A stretch of DNA of 64,000 nucleotides from Desulforudis sp. (lineage in GTDB: Bacteria; Bacillota; Desulfotomaculia; Desulfotomaculales; Desulforudaceae), in the NCBI GenBank assembly GCA_003604975.1, contig QZIR01000036.1, positions 35,594-99,593 of the forward strand, given 5' to 3'. Both the position numbers and the translations under genes were made by a program. The notes beneath the pieces were generated by a model that was not told the origin of the DNA, searched no databases, and was given only the letters and a program-made list of their open reading frames with translations. Shown here piece after piece: positions 24,835-34,697 of this stretch; the first letter of the stretch is position 1; each line of letters starts with the position of its first letter.

Positions 24835-24870
24835 AAACACCCCTGATTTTAAACATATTCAGGGGTGTTT
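24835..24870 (-). terminator. Terminator of the chemoreceptor-CheW operon
   Basis: A perfect 12-bp stem (AAACACCCCTGA / TCAGGGGTGTTT) with a 12-base loop lies 33 bases after the CheW stop and is followed on the minus strand by TTTTCTC. Confidence 0.85.
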
Positions 24871-24902
24871 GAACGTGCTTCTAAAAAACGGTAATAATCC
24901 GT

Positions 24903-25340
24903 TTAACTAGCCTTGGTTATTTTTGGCAGCACCTTATCCAGCTTTAACAGTAACCATAGAGCGGTGTCTTTCTTAACGACACCGCTGATGAACTCGTTGT
25001 CTTTCATTACCGACTCCGGTTCTTCAACCTCTTCCTCACTGTAACGGCCGACCTCCTGAACCTTATCCACAATCATCCCCACCGCCGCGTCGCTATGCTC
25101 GACCACGACTATCCGGGTATCTCTGGTTTTTTCGGTAATCGACAGGCCAAGGCGCTTGTTAAGGTTGATCACCGGAACAATGCGTCCCCGCAGGTTAATG
25201 ACTCCCTCCACAAATTTATCCGTCCGTGGAACCGGTGTAACGTCGACCATCTTGATGATCTCCTGTGTATTGAGCACAGGAATAGCGTATTTCTGATTAT
25301 TAAGTTGGAAGATCACCAGTTGGTTGTCATTCGCCGACAT
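24903..25340 (-). CDS. cheW: Chemotaxis coupling protein CheW
   Basis: A 145-residue CheW: QLVIFQLNNQKYAIPVLNTQ, VEGVINLRGRIVPVINLNKR, and VGMIVDKVQEV. CheW joins chemoreceptors to the CheA kinase in the polar signalling array. It lies 44 bases after the chemoreceptor gene and shares its transcript. No cheA is in the window. Confidence 0.95.
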   Translation of the reverse strand: MSANDNQLVIFQLNNQKYAIPVLNTQEIIKMVDVTPVPRTDKFVEGVINLRGRIVPVINLNKRLGLSITEKTRDTRIVVVEHSDAAVGMIVDKVQEVGRYSEEEVEEPESVMKDNEFISGVVKKDTALWLLLKLDKVLPKITKAS

Positions 25341-25384
25341 TGGCTGTTCTCCCCTTTCCTTGTCTGTCTTCGACCGATCCCCGG

Positions 25385-26971
25385 CTACTGCCGCTTGATC
25401 TCAAGCACCAGTGCGTTTAAGTCGTCAGCCATCTTCGCCAATTCGTTGGCGGCAGCGGCCATCTGCTGTACGGTACTGCTGACTTCTTCAGACGAAGCCG
25501 CCAGGGACTGTACTCCCTGTGCATTTTGTTCGGTCATCTGGGCAATTTCTCCTGCCAGTTCGGTACTTGTTTTGGCACTTTCCGTAATGTTATCGAGGGC
25601 CTGCCCGGCTTTCTTGATAATCTGGCTGCCTTCGCTAACCTCCCCGGCACCGGCCTTCATTGACTCTACGGCCTTGGCTGTATCACCCTGGATGGCCTTA
25701 ACGATTTGTTCAATCTCCTTGGTCGCCTGTGAAGACTTCTCGGCCAGTTTACGCACTTCCTCCGCCACCACGGCAAAGCCGCGACCGTGCTCACCGGCCC
25801 GCGCCGCTTCAATCGCCGCGTTGAGCGCCAAAAGGTTGGTCTGGTCGGCAATGTCATTGATGACCTGGATGATCTGGCCGATCTTGGCCGACTGTTCGTT
25901 CAGGGTTTGAACCGACTGGGCGCTGGAATTGACCGTGGCCTGAATGGCGCTCATCTTGTTTATGGCCTGCTGCGCGGCCTGTCTCCCACCCTCGGCCGCG
26001 GCCTCAGCAGCCCGGGCGGCCTCGGCGGCCTGAACCACGCTGGAAGAACCCTGCTGGGCGGAGGCCGCCATCTCGCTGGTGGTGGAGGTGAGATTCTGGA
26101 TAGCCGCGCTGACGTGCTCGGATGACGCCGAAATCTCCTCACTGTGTGAAGCCAGCTGCATGGCGCTGTCCTGCACGCTGGTAATCAACCCATCCAACTT
26201 CTCGGCCAGTTCGTTGAAAGCCATGGCCACAAGGTTAATCTCATCGCGATTCTTTACGGGAACACGCTGTTTCAGGTCACCTTCAGTGAGTCTACCCGCA
26301 GCGGTGGCGACGGCCTTAAGGGGTCTGATTAGAATCCGATTTGAGAAGAATACCCATGCGAGAAGCGAGAGAACCATAAGCACCAGGGCGGTGACAACCA
26401 CGTTTAGATAGGTGTCTCGGATCATTGCGTCCACGAAATCCTTGGGGGCTCCAACGTACCAGATACCGATAACCTGACCGGAAGCGTCCTTGATGGGTTC
26501 ATAGGCCGTTTGGTACATGGTACCGACCACGTTCGCTTCACCGTAGTAGGGCTGGCCCTTTTTCAAGACAGTTTCGGCCACCGCGTCACTGACCTTGGTG
26601 CCCACAGCACGGGAACCATCCCCAAGCTTAACGTTGGTGGTGATCCGCGTGTCACCCAGAAAGACCGTGACGGTATCTCCCGTCAATTCCCCGATATAGT
26701 CTACAATCGCGTAGTTCCCGTTCATGAGTACAGTACCCTTGTAGAGGTTTTCCCCGTCTACCCGCCAGGCACCCGGAATCCTCTGCTCAATAATTTCCCG
26801 CCCGGTAGCCAGGTCACCCTTGGCCTTGACTAGGGCCGCGTCCTCCGCCCCGTCAACGATCAGCCGAGTCACGGTGAACAATACCACGACTGAAAAAAGC
26901 GTGAGAATAACCAGAAACAGGGCACCCAGCTTATATCTGATGGACATCGAACTCTTCTTTGATTCCGCCAT
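25385..26971 (-). CDS. Methyl-accepting chemotaxis protein with single Cache domain
   Basis: A 528-residue chemoreceptor: membrane helix (residues about 13-35), an extracytoplasmic single-Cache sensor ([19 protein letters not shown] ... [18 protein letters not shown], about 40-185), second membrane helix (about 190-210), HAMP linker ([18 protein letters not shown]) and a methyl-accepting signalling domain with the hairpin tip [20 protein letters not shown] and [20 protein letters not shown]. Such single-Cache domains often bind small carboxylates; the ligand here is unknown. Co-transcribed with cheW. Confidence 0.95.
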   Translation of the reverse strand: MAESKKSSMSIRYKLGALFLVILTLFSVVVLFTVTRLIVDGAEDAALVKAKGDLATGREIIEQRIPGAWRVDGENLYKGTVLMNGNYAIVDYIGELTGDTVTVFLGDTRITTNVKLGDGSRAVGTKVSDAVAETVLKKGQPYYGEANVVGTMYQTAYEPIKDASGQVIGIWYVGAPKDFVDAMIRDTYLNVVVTALVLMVLSLLAWVFFSNRILIRPLKAVATAAGRLTEGDLKQRVPVKNRDEINLVAMAFNELAEKLDGLITSVQDSAMQLASHSEEISASSEHVSAAIQNLTSTTSEMAASAQQGSSSVVQAAEAARAAEAAAEGGRQAAQQAINKMSAIQATVNSSAQSVQTLNEQSAKIGQIIQVINDIADQTNLLALNAAIEAARAGEHGRGFAVVAEEVRKLAEKSSQATKEIEQIVKAIQGDTAKAVESMKAGAGEVSEGSQIIKKAGQALDNITESAKTSTELAGEIAQMTEQNAQGVQSLAASSEEVSSTVQQMAAAANELAKMADDLNALVLEIKRQ

Positions 26972-27126
26972 CCGTCGTCATCTCCTCCTCTTGTGTTGGA
27001 CTTGCCCCCGGCCTAACCACGAGTATCCTTCAACTGCTGGGCCAAAGAGCGACATATTTATGTAATTTTATCCGACAACGTTCGACAAAAAGGAGCCACC
27101 CCCTACATTCTAACGGTTGTAACCAT

Positions 27127-28221
27127 TTAAACTGATCGTTTCAATCCTGCAGTCAGGCGCTGCAAATCAGATGCCAGATCCGCGATTTCCTGCAGCATCG
27201 TGTTCTGTTCGGCCGTTACCGCCGCTACCGTCTGTACCCCGGCGGACATCTGTTGTGCCGCGTCGGCCATCCGGGCTGCCTCTTCCTCCAGCATCTCCAC
27301 CGTCTCCGTAATGCTGGCGAAGTCTTTAACGGTGTCCAGGGTCACCTTGACCCCTTGAGCGATGGTTTTCATGTTGTTCTTCATGTTCTGATTGGCCTTC
27401 CCGGCTTCATCCTGGATCCCCCGGGCAATGCTGAGAATTTCGTCCGCGGTCTTGGACGCATTCTCGGCCAGTTTGCGTACTTCCTCAGCCACTACGGCGA
27501 AACCACGTCCGTGTTCTCCGGCCCGGGCCGCTTCGATAGCGGCATTCAGGGCCAGCATATTAGTCTGATCGGCAATATGGGTAATGTTGTCCACAAACTC
27601 CGTAATCTGTTCGGCCCGTTTGCCAAAGGCCAGTACCACCTTGGATGCCTCTGCGTTCGTGCGGTTAATATCACCCATCTGGCTGCGCGAACCAGCCATG
27701 TTTTCCTGACACTGAAGGGCCACCCCACGGGTCTTCTTTACGTTATCCGATACATCCTGGGCCAGTTCAGCCGCACTGTCCGCCGAAGACGCCATCGCAT
27801 TGGCCGTGGCCGCTCCCTCGGCGGCGGTATCTCTTAACCGATTTGCCTTTTCGACAAGCAAGTTGCACGTTTGATAGATGCTTTGAATGTTATTTGTCAG
27901 TTCCTCGTCAACAGACGAACGACTAAGTAACTGACCGAGGGTGCGCCTGGCTTCACCGATCCCATCCTTGCGTTCCGCGGCCAACTCCACAAAATCGCCG
28001 ACCGCGGCCTGCTTCAAGGCTGCCCCCAATTCACCGAGAACCCGTCCCACAGTAGAGACCCAGAAGAGACCCACCAGGGAAGCGATACCAATAAGGCCCG
28101 TCCCGTACATCAGCAGCCTGGACCCGCCCTCAAAGAAGGCTCCATAGACTACGATACCCAAAGCAGGCACGGCTACAATCAACACGGCGCTATAATTCAG
28201 CGCGATCAACTTACGAAACAC
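27127..28221 (-). CDS. Methyl-accepting chemotaxis protein without periplasmic sensor
   Basis: A 364-residue receptor. The GTG at 28221 has AAGGAGGT six bases upstream; the longer open frame upstream is not needed. Two membrane helices (residues about 10-30 and 38-60) are joined by only a few residues, so there is no outside sensor domain. They lead to a short linker and a signalling domain with [17 protein letters not shown] and [20 protein letters not shown]. It may sense through the membrane itself or through other receptors (inference). Confidence 0.9.
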   Translation of the reverse strand: MFRKLIALNYSAVLIVAVPALGIVVYGAFFEGGSRLLMYGTGLIGIASLVGLFWVSTVGRVLGELGAALKQAAVGDFVELAAERKDGIGEARRTLGQLLSRSSVDEELTNNIQSIYQTCNLLVEKANRLRDTAAEGAATANAMASSADSAAELAQDVSDNVKKTRGVALQCQENMAGSRSQMGDINRTNAEASKVVLAFGKRAEQITEFVDNITHIADQTNMLALNAAIEAARAGEHGRGFAVVAEEVRKLAENASKTADEILSIARGIQDEAGKANQNMKNNMKTIAQGVKVTLDTVKDFASITETVEMLEEEAARMADAAQQMSAGVQTVAAVTAEQNTMLQEIADLASDLQRLTAGLKRSV

Positions 28222-28371
28222 GGCCAGACCTCCTTTACGTTCGGGCGTAAATATACTAATATAATCCTTTATAACACGAAAAAGGATGAAAGCCAATATA
28301 ATTGTCATAATTTACATTAGAGATAGAATATTGAGACAGAATTCGGAAGATGATAAATCAGCCTAGGGATT

Positions 28372-30057
28372 CTAACTGAGGGTGCAGATGCGCTCGTCGT
28401 CGAAACGCGGATAATCTTCGCTGGTCGGGGCCATGGGACGTGCCCCGATCACTTCCTCGGCGATGGCCAGGGCAATGTTGCGGACGTGTTCACTGATCGT
28501 CAAATAGGAATTGATCAGGTCGAGGTGGATGGAACTGGTACCCTCCGATCTCTGCACACCCATTGCCAGACGGTGAATGTGCAACCGCCTGAGTTCACGT
28601 TCCATACCCCTGATCTTGGGGGCAAGTCGAATCGCCTGTTGGGCGACCTCCAGATCGTTGTTAATAAAGGCATGGTGTGTCCTTTCTACCAAGGTACACA
28701 CCCGTTCGTGCATGATGGTGATCTCCTCCCATCCTTCCACCGAGAAATCACAGCAGTTATCGATCTTCTTCTCGGCCAACCGGTTAATCTTCTTGTCAAT
28801 CACATCCCCGATGTGTTCGAGGTCGGTGGTAATGTGGATCAGACCCATGCAGCGGTTAAACTCGGGCGTAGACAGTGGCTGCCGCAGGATCATCGCCAGG
28901 TAACTCTTGGTCGCACGGGACAGGCAATCCACCTTTTCTTCAGATTTCATCATTTTTTCCAATTCATCAGGATCGTTGGTCTCAAACAGGTCACGGATAC
29001 GGCAGGCCATCTTTACGACCTCATCGGAAAACCGCGTGATCTCCTTGGAAGCAAGCCCCATCGCAATCGAAGGCGTGCTAATCAACTGGTAATCCAGGTA
29101 ACGGGGCTTCAGTTCAATATCCACCACTTGCTCCTCAGGCACCAACCACGTCAGGAAGCGGGCGCACTGTTCGGTAAAAGGAATAAACAACAAGGCAATA
29201 CCAACATTAAAGAAGGTATGGACATTGGCCACTTGGAATCCGATATTGGGAGTGAGAGCCTGCATCAGGGCCGCAAACGGCGTCACGAACGGCAAAAAGA
29301 TGAGCACACCCACCAGCTTAAAAAGAAAATGGGCAATCGCCACCCGCTTGGCCTCCCGGTTAGACCCCAGGCTTGAGAGCAAAGCGGTAAAAGAGGTTCC
29401 AATGTTGGCCCCAAAAAGCAGGTAGATCGCCGAATGCAGGGTAACCAGGTCCTGGATGGCGAAGATCATGATGATACCAACGGCGGCGGCACTGCTGTGA
29501 ATGAGGAAGGTAAAGACGGCCGCCACAATAATCGCCAGGAGCGGGTTGTCCGCCACGGTCGTCATCAGGCTCAGGAAGGCTGGCTCGTCACGTAACGGGT
29601 ACATCGTCTCCGCCATTATCTTAAGTCCCAGGAACAAGAGGCCAAAACCGATTATGGCCTGCCCGATGCGCTTGTAACGGTCCCGCTTCGTAAAGAAGAT
29701 GATGGTCGCCCCGATGCCGACGATGGGCAGGGCAATCTCCGTCACTTTGAGGGCGATCAACTGGGCCGTTACGGTAGTACCGATGTCCGCACCGAGGATC
29801 ACGCCCAATGTCTGCTTCAGGGTGATGACCGAAGCACTGGCCAAGCCGACCAGGATCACCGTAGTGGCTGTACTACTCTGGAAGAGGATGGTCACCAGGG
29901 CTCCGATCACCATTGCGACAAAACGGTTCTGGGTGAGCGAACTGAGCACGTTACGCAGGTTTGCGCCGGCGATCTTCTGGAGACCTTCGCTGAGCACATA
30001 CATCCCGTAAAGCAGCAGGCCCATGCCACCGATCAAGCCGCACACATATACCCACAT
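28372..30057 (-). CDS. Na/Pi cotransporter family protein with PhoU-like domain
   Basis: A 561-residue protein. Residues about 1-310 are a NptA-type membrane domain with the inverted-repeat signatures QSSTATTVILVGLAS and HSSAAAVGIIMIFA and GANIGTSFTALLSS. The last 220 residues form PhoU-like helical bundles (DEVVKMACRIRDLFE, TTDLEHIGDVIDKKINRLAE). The family imports phosphate with sodium; the PhoU part probably regulates it. It follows the pilus/FtsA-like gene after a hairpin. Confidence 0.92.
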   Translation of the reverse strand: MWVYVCGLIGGMGLLLYGMYVLSEGLQKIAGANLRNVLSSLTQNRFVAMVIGALVTILFQSSTATTVILVGLASASVITLKQTLGVILGADIGTTVTAQLIALKVTEIALPIVGIGATIIFFTKRDRYKRIGQAIIGFGLLFLGLKIMAETMYPLRDEPAFLSLMTTVADNPLLAIIVAAVFTFLIHSSAAAVGIIMIFAIQDLVTLHSAIYLLFGANIGTSFTALLSSLGSNREAKRVAIAHFLFKLVGVLIFLPFVTPFAALMQALTPNIGFQVANVHTFFNVGIALLFIPFTEQCARFLTWLVPEEQVVDIELKPRYLDYQLISTPSIAMGLASKEITRFSDEVVKMACRIRDLFETNDPDELEKMMKSEEKVDCLSRATKSYLAMILRQPLSTPEFNRCMGLIHITTDLEHIGDVIDKKINRLAEKKIDNCCDFSVEGWEEITIMHERVCTLVERTHHAFINNDLEVAQQAIRLAPKIRGMERELRRLHIHRLAMGVQRSEGTSSIHLDLINSYLTISEHVRNIALAIAEEVIGARPMAPTSEDYPRFDDERICTLS

Positions 30058-30108
30058 AACAACACCCCCTCACCCTGTACCGTAAGATTGCAACAACAGT
30101 CACAAACA

Positions 30109-30132
30109 AGCCCGGCACTAAAATGCCGGACT
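30109..30132 (-). terminator. Probable terminator of the pilus operon
   Basis: On the minus strand CCGGCA pairs with TGCCGG (loop TTTTAG), extended by AG/CT with one mismatch; CTTGTTTGTG follows. It is 58 bases after the stop of the FtsA-like gene. Confidence 0.55.
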
Positions 30133-30189
30133 TACCCTTATTCTATGCCAAGGCAATGAACCGGTCAACCAAAAACAAACCGTGCTGAA

Positions 30190-32208
30190 TTACCCTGACT
30201 GCTCTTCTATTGTTCGCTCCTGCCACACGATATCAATGCGGTCTCCGTTGTGCAGGGGATCGGTATACTGTGCCTCGCGCCCGTTGAGCCGCATATCCAC
30301 GGCACCTGAGATCCGAGCTGGGTTGAGCTCGATATGGTTGAAGACATCGACAAACACCGGTTCGGGGTCGCCCGTGAGGACGACTTCCCGGCCGTTAACG
30401 ATCACCCGGATTCGACCGTCTGCCTGGTCGTGGCTATCCATTCCAGCCTGGTCATCGGAGACTTCGATCTTGACGTTGTCTCCGCCACGGATCAACCGGT
30501 CAGGTGCGGCAATGACGCCGTTAACCCTGACCACCGCTTCGTTAACCTCGATCCCCTTTGCAGCTGCAAGCTCACGCACCGGGCAGGGACGGGGTCTGAT
30601 GACGACCCAGTCGCCGCCGGTAATCTGGTCATCGGGTCCAGCCGGGCGGTCGTTGATGTTGTACATAAGAGGCAACCGGCACTTTTCCCCGTTAAGGGTC
30701 CAACTCAAGTCACCCACGGTCTCCGCAAAGTCACCGGTTACCGCCTGGGCATCCCGGCCGTCAACGGCATCAACAACGCTCAGGTGATCGCTATCAAACA
30801 CCTTCGTCCTTAGATTGGCAGGCTCCCCGTTCACAAGCAAGGCAGCTGGCCTGAACAGTTCCCCGAGTACAACCTCTTCCCGGCCGTTTAAGACAAAACG
30901 CAGATCCTTGCCGTGACGTCCGACCAGACGCTTGATCCCATAGCCAATGAAGCTCAGCACATAGGCCACGTTTAGGTCATGGGCATTAAAGACCCGGTAT
31001 TCCTGACCGTTGACCGTAACGTTGATGAAGACCAGACCGGACTGGCGACGAGCTGTGGTGGCGATTCCGACCACGGTTACCCCATCGGGGCCCGGGATGA
31101 GGTCATCATCCGGCAGCACTACATCCTGCAGCACCTGGCGATTGCGAACCGCCACGTACTCAGGCGGGAGCCCAATCTTTACGGCCAGACGATCCGTAAA
31201 GGTCGGCACCTGAGATCCGCCGCCGATGCAGAAAACAGCCTTCGGCACTTCCCCGCCGTTAAGTTCCAGGATGTTCTGCGCCACCTCCGCAGTTAAACGA
31301 TCCAGCACGGGCGTCACCGCTTCCAACACTTCCGCCGGGGATTTGATCACCGGCATCCCAAGCACATTGGTGAAGGAAATCTCCACACCACGGGCAATCT
31401 CTCTTTTGAGCCTTTCGGCTGTATCAAAATCGACCACGTAGGCCTGGGCTATCGCTTCGGTAATCTCGTCTCCAGCTACGGGCACCATACCGTACCCGAC
31501 CACGCTTCCCTCCCGGGTGATGGCGATGTCCGAAGTCCCAGCGCCGACGTCCACCAGGGCCAGGTTCAGCAACCGCATGCTCTCGGGAATCGTTACATCG
31601 ATGGCCGCGATGGGCTCCAGGGTCAGGTTTTCGGGTCTTAACCCCACGCGGGCTAAAACAGACAGCAGGCCGTCGACCACCGAATCGGGCAGATAGGTGG
31701 CGATCAGGTCAACGGTCGCCACACGCCCGCGGTGCCCCACGAGGTTCGTTAGGGTAAGACCGTCCAGGACGTAAGAAATGGCGCAATAACCCACACAGTG
31801 GTATACTTCATTACCCTCGGCCGCCATGAGCCGGCTGTTTGCCTCCTGCAGAGCGGCGTACTCCAGACCGCGCACGGCCTGTTCATCGATGATCAGCTTG
31901 TCACTCACCGGCTGATCGACCACGACCCGGATTGTACGCAGGGAGCGCCCCGCCGCGGCTATGGCCACCCGCTCAAGCTTGGTATCGAGGTCTTCCTCGA
32001 GACCGGCCTTGACCCGGGCCACCAGTTCGGCTACGCGCGGGATATCGTGGACCTGCCCGTCGAACATCGCCCGGCTGGTATGTTCAAGGATGCGCTGGGC
32101 CAGCACGTGAAACTTGCCTTCCGTAAAACGCCCGACCACGCCGATCACGGTGCGTGTTCCGATATCCAGGGCAAATAACAGGTCATCGGCTCCGGTACGG
32201 TTAATCAT
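30190..32208 (-). CDS. FtsA/PilM-like ATPase with C-terminal beta-repeat region
   Basis: A 672-residue protein. The first 390 residues are an actin-fold FtsA-like ATPase: phosphate-1 FALDIGTRTVIGVVG, phosphate-2 LALVDVGAGTSDIAI, adenosine loop VFCIGGGSQVPTFTDRLA. FtsA is usually about 410 residues. Here about 280 more follow, with recurring VNG-type units (VTVNGQEY, FVLNGREEV, RVNGVI, VIVNGREVVL, RLNGREA), probably small beta domains. It lacks an FtsA amphipathic tail. It is the last gene of the type IV pilus operon, so a cytoskeletal or scaffold role near the pilus or division site is inferred. Confidence 0.82.
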   Translation of the reverse strand: MINRTGADDLLFALDIGTRTVIGVVGRFTEGKFHVLAQRILEHTSRAMFDGQVHDIPRVAELVARVKAGLEEDLDTKLERVAIAAAGRSLRTIRVVVDQPVSDKLIIDEQAVRGLEYAALQEANSRLMAAEGNEVYHCVGYCAISYVLDGLTLTNLVGHRGRVATVDLIATYLPDSVVDGLLSVLARVGLRPENLTLEPIAAIDVTIPESMRLLNLALVDVGAGTSDIAITREGSVVGYGMVPVAGDEITEAIAQAYVVDFDTAERLKREIARGVEISFTNVLGMPVIKSPAEVLEAVTPVLDRLTAEVAQNILELNGGEVPKAVFCIGGGSQVPTFTDRLAVKIGLPPEYVAVRNRQVLQDVVLPDDDLIPGPDGVTVVGIATTARRQSGLVFINVTVNGQEYRVFNAHDLNVAYVLSFIGYGIKRLVGRHGKDLRFVLNGREEVVLGELFRPAALLVNGEPANLRTKVFDSDHLSVVDAVDGRDAQAVTGDFAETVGDLSWTLNGEKCRLPLMYNINDRPAGPDDQITGGDWVVIRPRPCPVRELAAAKGIEVNEAVVRVNGVIAAPDRLIRGGDNVKIEVSDDQAGMDSHDQADGRIRVIVNGREVVLTGDPEPVFVDVFNHIELNPARISGAVDMRLNGREAQYTDPLHNGDRIDIVWQERTIEEQSG

Positions 32209-32260
32209 AAGATCTACCTCTCACCTAGAATCTCTAATGCCCGAGGGGGATACTAACACC

Positions 32261-33040
32261 CTACTTGGACACTGTCCGTTCGAAATCGAAACCAGGATAA
32301 AGACTGTCCGACGCGCCATCCCCGGACGGCTGCCCCGGATCGGACGGATACCCACCCGGCGGGCGTAGCGGTTCACCAAACGCCCCGCTGCCAGGGCGAA
32401 AAATGTTGTAGGGCTTGCCGGTCACCTGCTCGAAGACCATGAACGGGTAGTGCTCCGGATCAGGGGTGATGTCGCCCAAAATGTAAGCGTCAATCTTGAG
32501 AGTGGATTCAACAAAGCCCGGGGTGGTAGCCTCAAGCTTTATCTCACGCACCCCAAGCAGGCGCCTAAAGCTCTCCACCGCACACACGAAACCGTAGATG
32601 TCCTCGCTGCGACCGAGCAGCTCCAACTCCATCGGCAACACCGCGTAGCCGTCTCGCTCCTCGATTTCACCGAAGGTTATGCCATCCTTAGCCAAGAGAC
32701 CGTATTCTGTAGTCAGTGCATAGATGTCAACCAGTAGTCCCGGTGTATCCTTGACCGAGGGCACAAGTGAACGCAGTAGGTCGATCTGCCTCTCATATTC
32801 CGCTGCCTGTTTCTGAAGCGACGAAATGCTGTTCCACCCTTTATCATAAGCCTCTTTGACCAGCTGTTGCGCTTCGGCTCTTTCCATGCGCAGTACCTGT
32901 AACCGCTCCAGTTGGGGACTGAAATAAAAGGTATAGAGGGTAAATCCGATTACCAGCAGTAGAAACACCGCCAGCAAGGCCTTTCCCCGGTTACTGGTCT
33001 GTTGGAACCTGTCCAGCAAGCCGCTTGTGAATCTCGCCAA
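32261..33040 (-). CDS. pilO: Type IV pilus inner-membrane protein PilO-like
   Basis: A 259-residue bitopic protein: short basic N-terminus, one membrane helix (residues about 22-42, ALLAVFLLLVIGFTLYTFYF), a coiled coil (about 50-100), then a periplasmic-type ferredoxin-fold domain and a Pro/Gly-rich tail. This is the PilO layout. The TTG at 33040, with GGAGGTGG six bases upstream, lies inside the end of pilN, giving a 50-base overlap. PilO pairs with PilN to form the alignment ring of the pilus machine. Confidence 0.82.
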   Translation of the reverse strand: MARFTSGLLDRFQQTSNRGKALLAVFLLLVIGFTLYTFYFSPQLERLQVLRMERAEAQQLVKEAYDKGWNSISSLQKQAAEYERQIDLLRSLVPSVKDTPGLLVDIYALTTEYGLLAKDGITFGEIEERDGYAVLPMELELLGRSEDIYGFVCAVESFRRLLGVREIKLEATTPGFVESTLKIDAYILGDITPDPEHYPFMVFEQVTGKPYNIFRPGSGAFGEPLRPPGGYPSDPGQPSGDGASDSLYPGFDFERTVSK

Positions 33041-33644
33041 CGATGTCCACCTCCTCCGGCAGGGCGGGTTCGGGACTCTTCCCGTCAGCACCGGGCTCTA
33101 CAACTACACCGGTAAAGTGCATCTTAAGCTCAATTACCTCCCGGCCATACCGGAGAGGGACCTTTGTGGGCTCAACCTGCTCAAAGATACCAAGACTCCG
33201 GAGCCCCACGATCACTTGTGCTGTTTGCACGGGACTTTCGACTTCAAACTTGAGGTGTACACCAGAGGAAGCATCCACTTCCATCATTGTTACGTGTACA
33301 CCCGGTGGTAGGATCCTGCTGATACCGTCAATCAATTCAACGACTTCTACACGCTGTTCGTTGATTAATTCAATGGTCTGTGTTTGCAGACTGAACTGTG
33401 CCTTTGTCCTCTGTAGCTGCTCGTAATATGGCCTAGCCGCTTCGAGTTCCCGGTACTGTTCACGGTAGTCTTCAATCTGGGTGCAATAGCTCCCGGCCAC
33501 GTAGAACGGAGCATAAATCGCAGCACCCAAAACCAAAGCCACCCCCCACGCGGACAAGATGAGGTATAACCGCTGAACCCTACGCCGCCGCGCCTGGAGA
33601 ATACACGTAGGAAGGAAGTTGAGATCGCCAATCGGTATCTTCAA
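32991..33644 (-). CDS. pilN: Type IV pilus inner-membrane protein PilN
   Basis: A 217-residue protein: a cytoplasmic N-terminus with the PilN motif (IGDLNFLP) that binds PilM, one membrane helix (residues about 26-48), a coiled coil and an outer domain (GISRILPPGVHVTMMEVD). It starts at a TTG behind AGAGGAT, three bases after pilM ends. PilN and PilO form a dimer that joins the cytosolic PilM ring to the outer parts. Confidence 0.9.
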   Translation of the reverse strand: MKIPIGDLNFLPTCILQARRRRVQRLYLILSAWGVALVLGAAIYAPFYVAGSYCTQIEDYREQYRELEAARPYYEQLQRTKAQFSLQTQTIELINEQRVEVVELIDGISRILPPGVHVTMMEVDASSGVHLKFEVESPVQTAQVIVGLRSLGIFEQVEPTKVPLRYGREVIELKMHFTGVVVEPGADGKSPEPALPEEVDIVGEIHKRLAGQVPTDQ

Positions 33645-33647
33645 TAT

Positions 33648-34583
33648 CTAATCCTCTCTCAACATCAGGCCCAGATTGGAGGCATAGACAGTGGACAGTC
33701 CGGCAAACTGAGGACCAGCCTTGCCTTGATAATGAAATCGAACAGTATCTTCAAGGTTGAATCTAACGGGAATACCCAACGCCTGAACAAAACGTTCGGA
33801 TAATCCCGCCTCCTGACGGGCCAGTTCACCGACCACATGCAAGGCTTCAACCGGTCGCCCCTGGTGGCGCGAAGCAAAGAAATTCAAGTATCCCCTGGTC
33901 TCCTCCAGCAAGGGTGTGAAATCCCCTTCGATTTCTGTGAGCCGAAAGGGGATGTCCGAATAGAGAACCAGGGTTTCCTTCTCAAAAATAGCGATGTGGG
34001 TACCGTCAGGTCCGACGTCGAGTATAGCCACGTCGGCATAGGGTGCCTTGGCAAAGAGGCGCAGGAGAGAGTTGGGCAGCACATCGATCGCCGTCACATA
34101 AAGGCCGGCTTCAGTGGCCATCCACATCAACTGTTGAACCTGGTAGCGAGGTACCGCAGCCAGCAGCAACTCATAGTAGTCCCGCTTGTCCGACGGGTCG
34201 GTAAACCTCTGCATCACGCGATAGTCATAGCCGTACTCCGCCAGATCTACGGGCAAAAACTCACCGATCTCCTTGTGCAGGAATTCCGAGAGCAACTTCG
34301 GAGCCAGCGCCGGTACCCGAGCGGTTCGGGTAATGATCCCCTCCCGACCCAACCCGAACGCCACATGACGGGCACGCAACCCATTGCTTTCAAGGAACTC
34401 GGCCAGTTTACCGCCGTGTTCCCGGTAACGTTGCTCATCCCCACTCCGTCCGAGAGGCTCAGCCAACTCCAACGTGGAGAAACCGTCCAACCGGACGGTG
34501 GATCCGGAAACCCAACCTGTCACCGCCCGAACCACGGTCTCACGTATGTCTACGTATAAAGCCGAACCACGCAAAAGCCGCAT
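33648..34583 (-). CDS. pilM: Type IV pilus assembly ATPase PilM
   Basis: A 311-residue actin-fold protein: ALYVDIRETVVRAVTGW at the N-terminus, LLSEFLHKEIGEFLPVD, phosphate-2-like AILDVGPDGTHIAIF and a late GLSTVYASNLGLM. These are PilM features. It binds the N-terminal tail of PilN and forms the cytosolic ring around the motor. The first phosphate loop is weaker than in FtsA. Confidence 0.88.
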   Translation of the reverse strand: MRLLRGSALYVDIRETVVRAVTGWVSGSTVRLDGFSTLELAEPLGRSGDEQRYREHGGKLAEFLESNGLRARHVAFGLGREGIITRTARVPALAPKLLSEFLHKEIGEFLPVDLAEYGYDYRVMQRFTDPSDKRDYYELLLAAVPRYQVQQLMWMATEAGLYVTAIDVLPNSLLRLFAKAPYADVAILDVGPDGTHIAIFEKETLVLYSDIPFRLTEIEGDFTPLLEETRGYLNFFASRHQGRPVEALHVVGELARQEAGLSERFVQALGIPVRFNLEDTVRFHYQGKAGPQFAGLSTVYASNLGLMLRED

Positions 34584-34662
34584 CTACACTCAATTCCTAT
34601 TCCGCCAAAAGATGCTCTACGTCACAATATTTCGACTCGGTTCAGGAGAAATCCTGTTTGGA

Positions 34663-34696
34663 ACCAGGGATAACATTTGCTTCGATGATCCCTGGT
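34663..34696 (-). other. Hairpin between the PilX-like gene and pilM
   Basis: A 9-bp perfect stem (ACCAGGGAT / ATCCCTGGT) with a 16-base loop, directly after the stop of the PilX-like gene. No T-run follows on the minus strand (GGTTCCAAAC), so it is more likely to protect or process the mRNA than to end it. Confidence 0.5.
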
Positions 34697-34697
34697 G

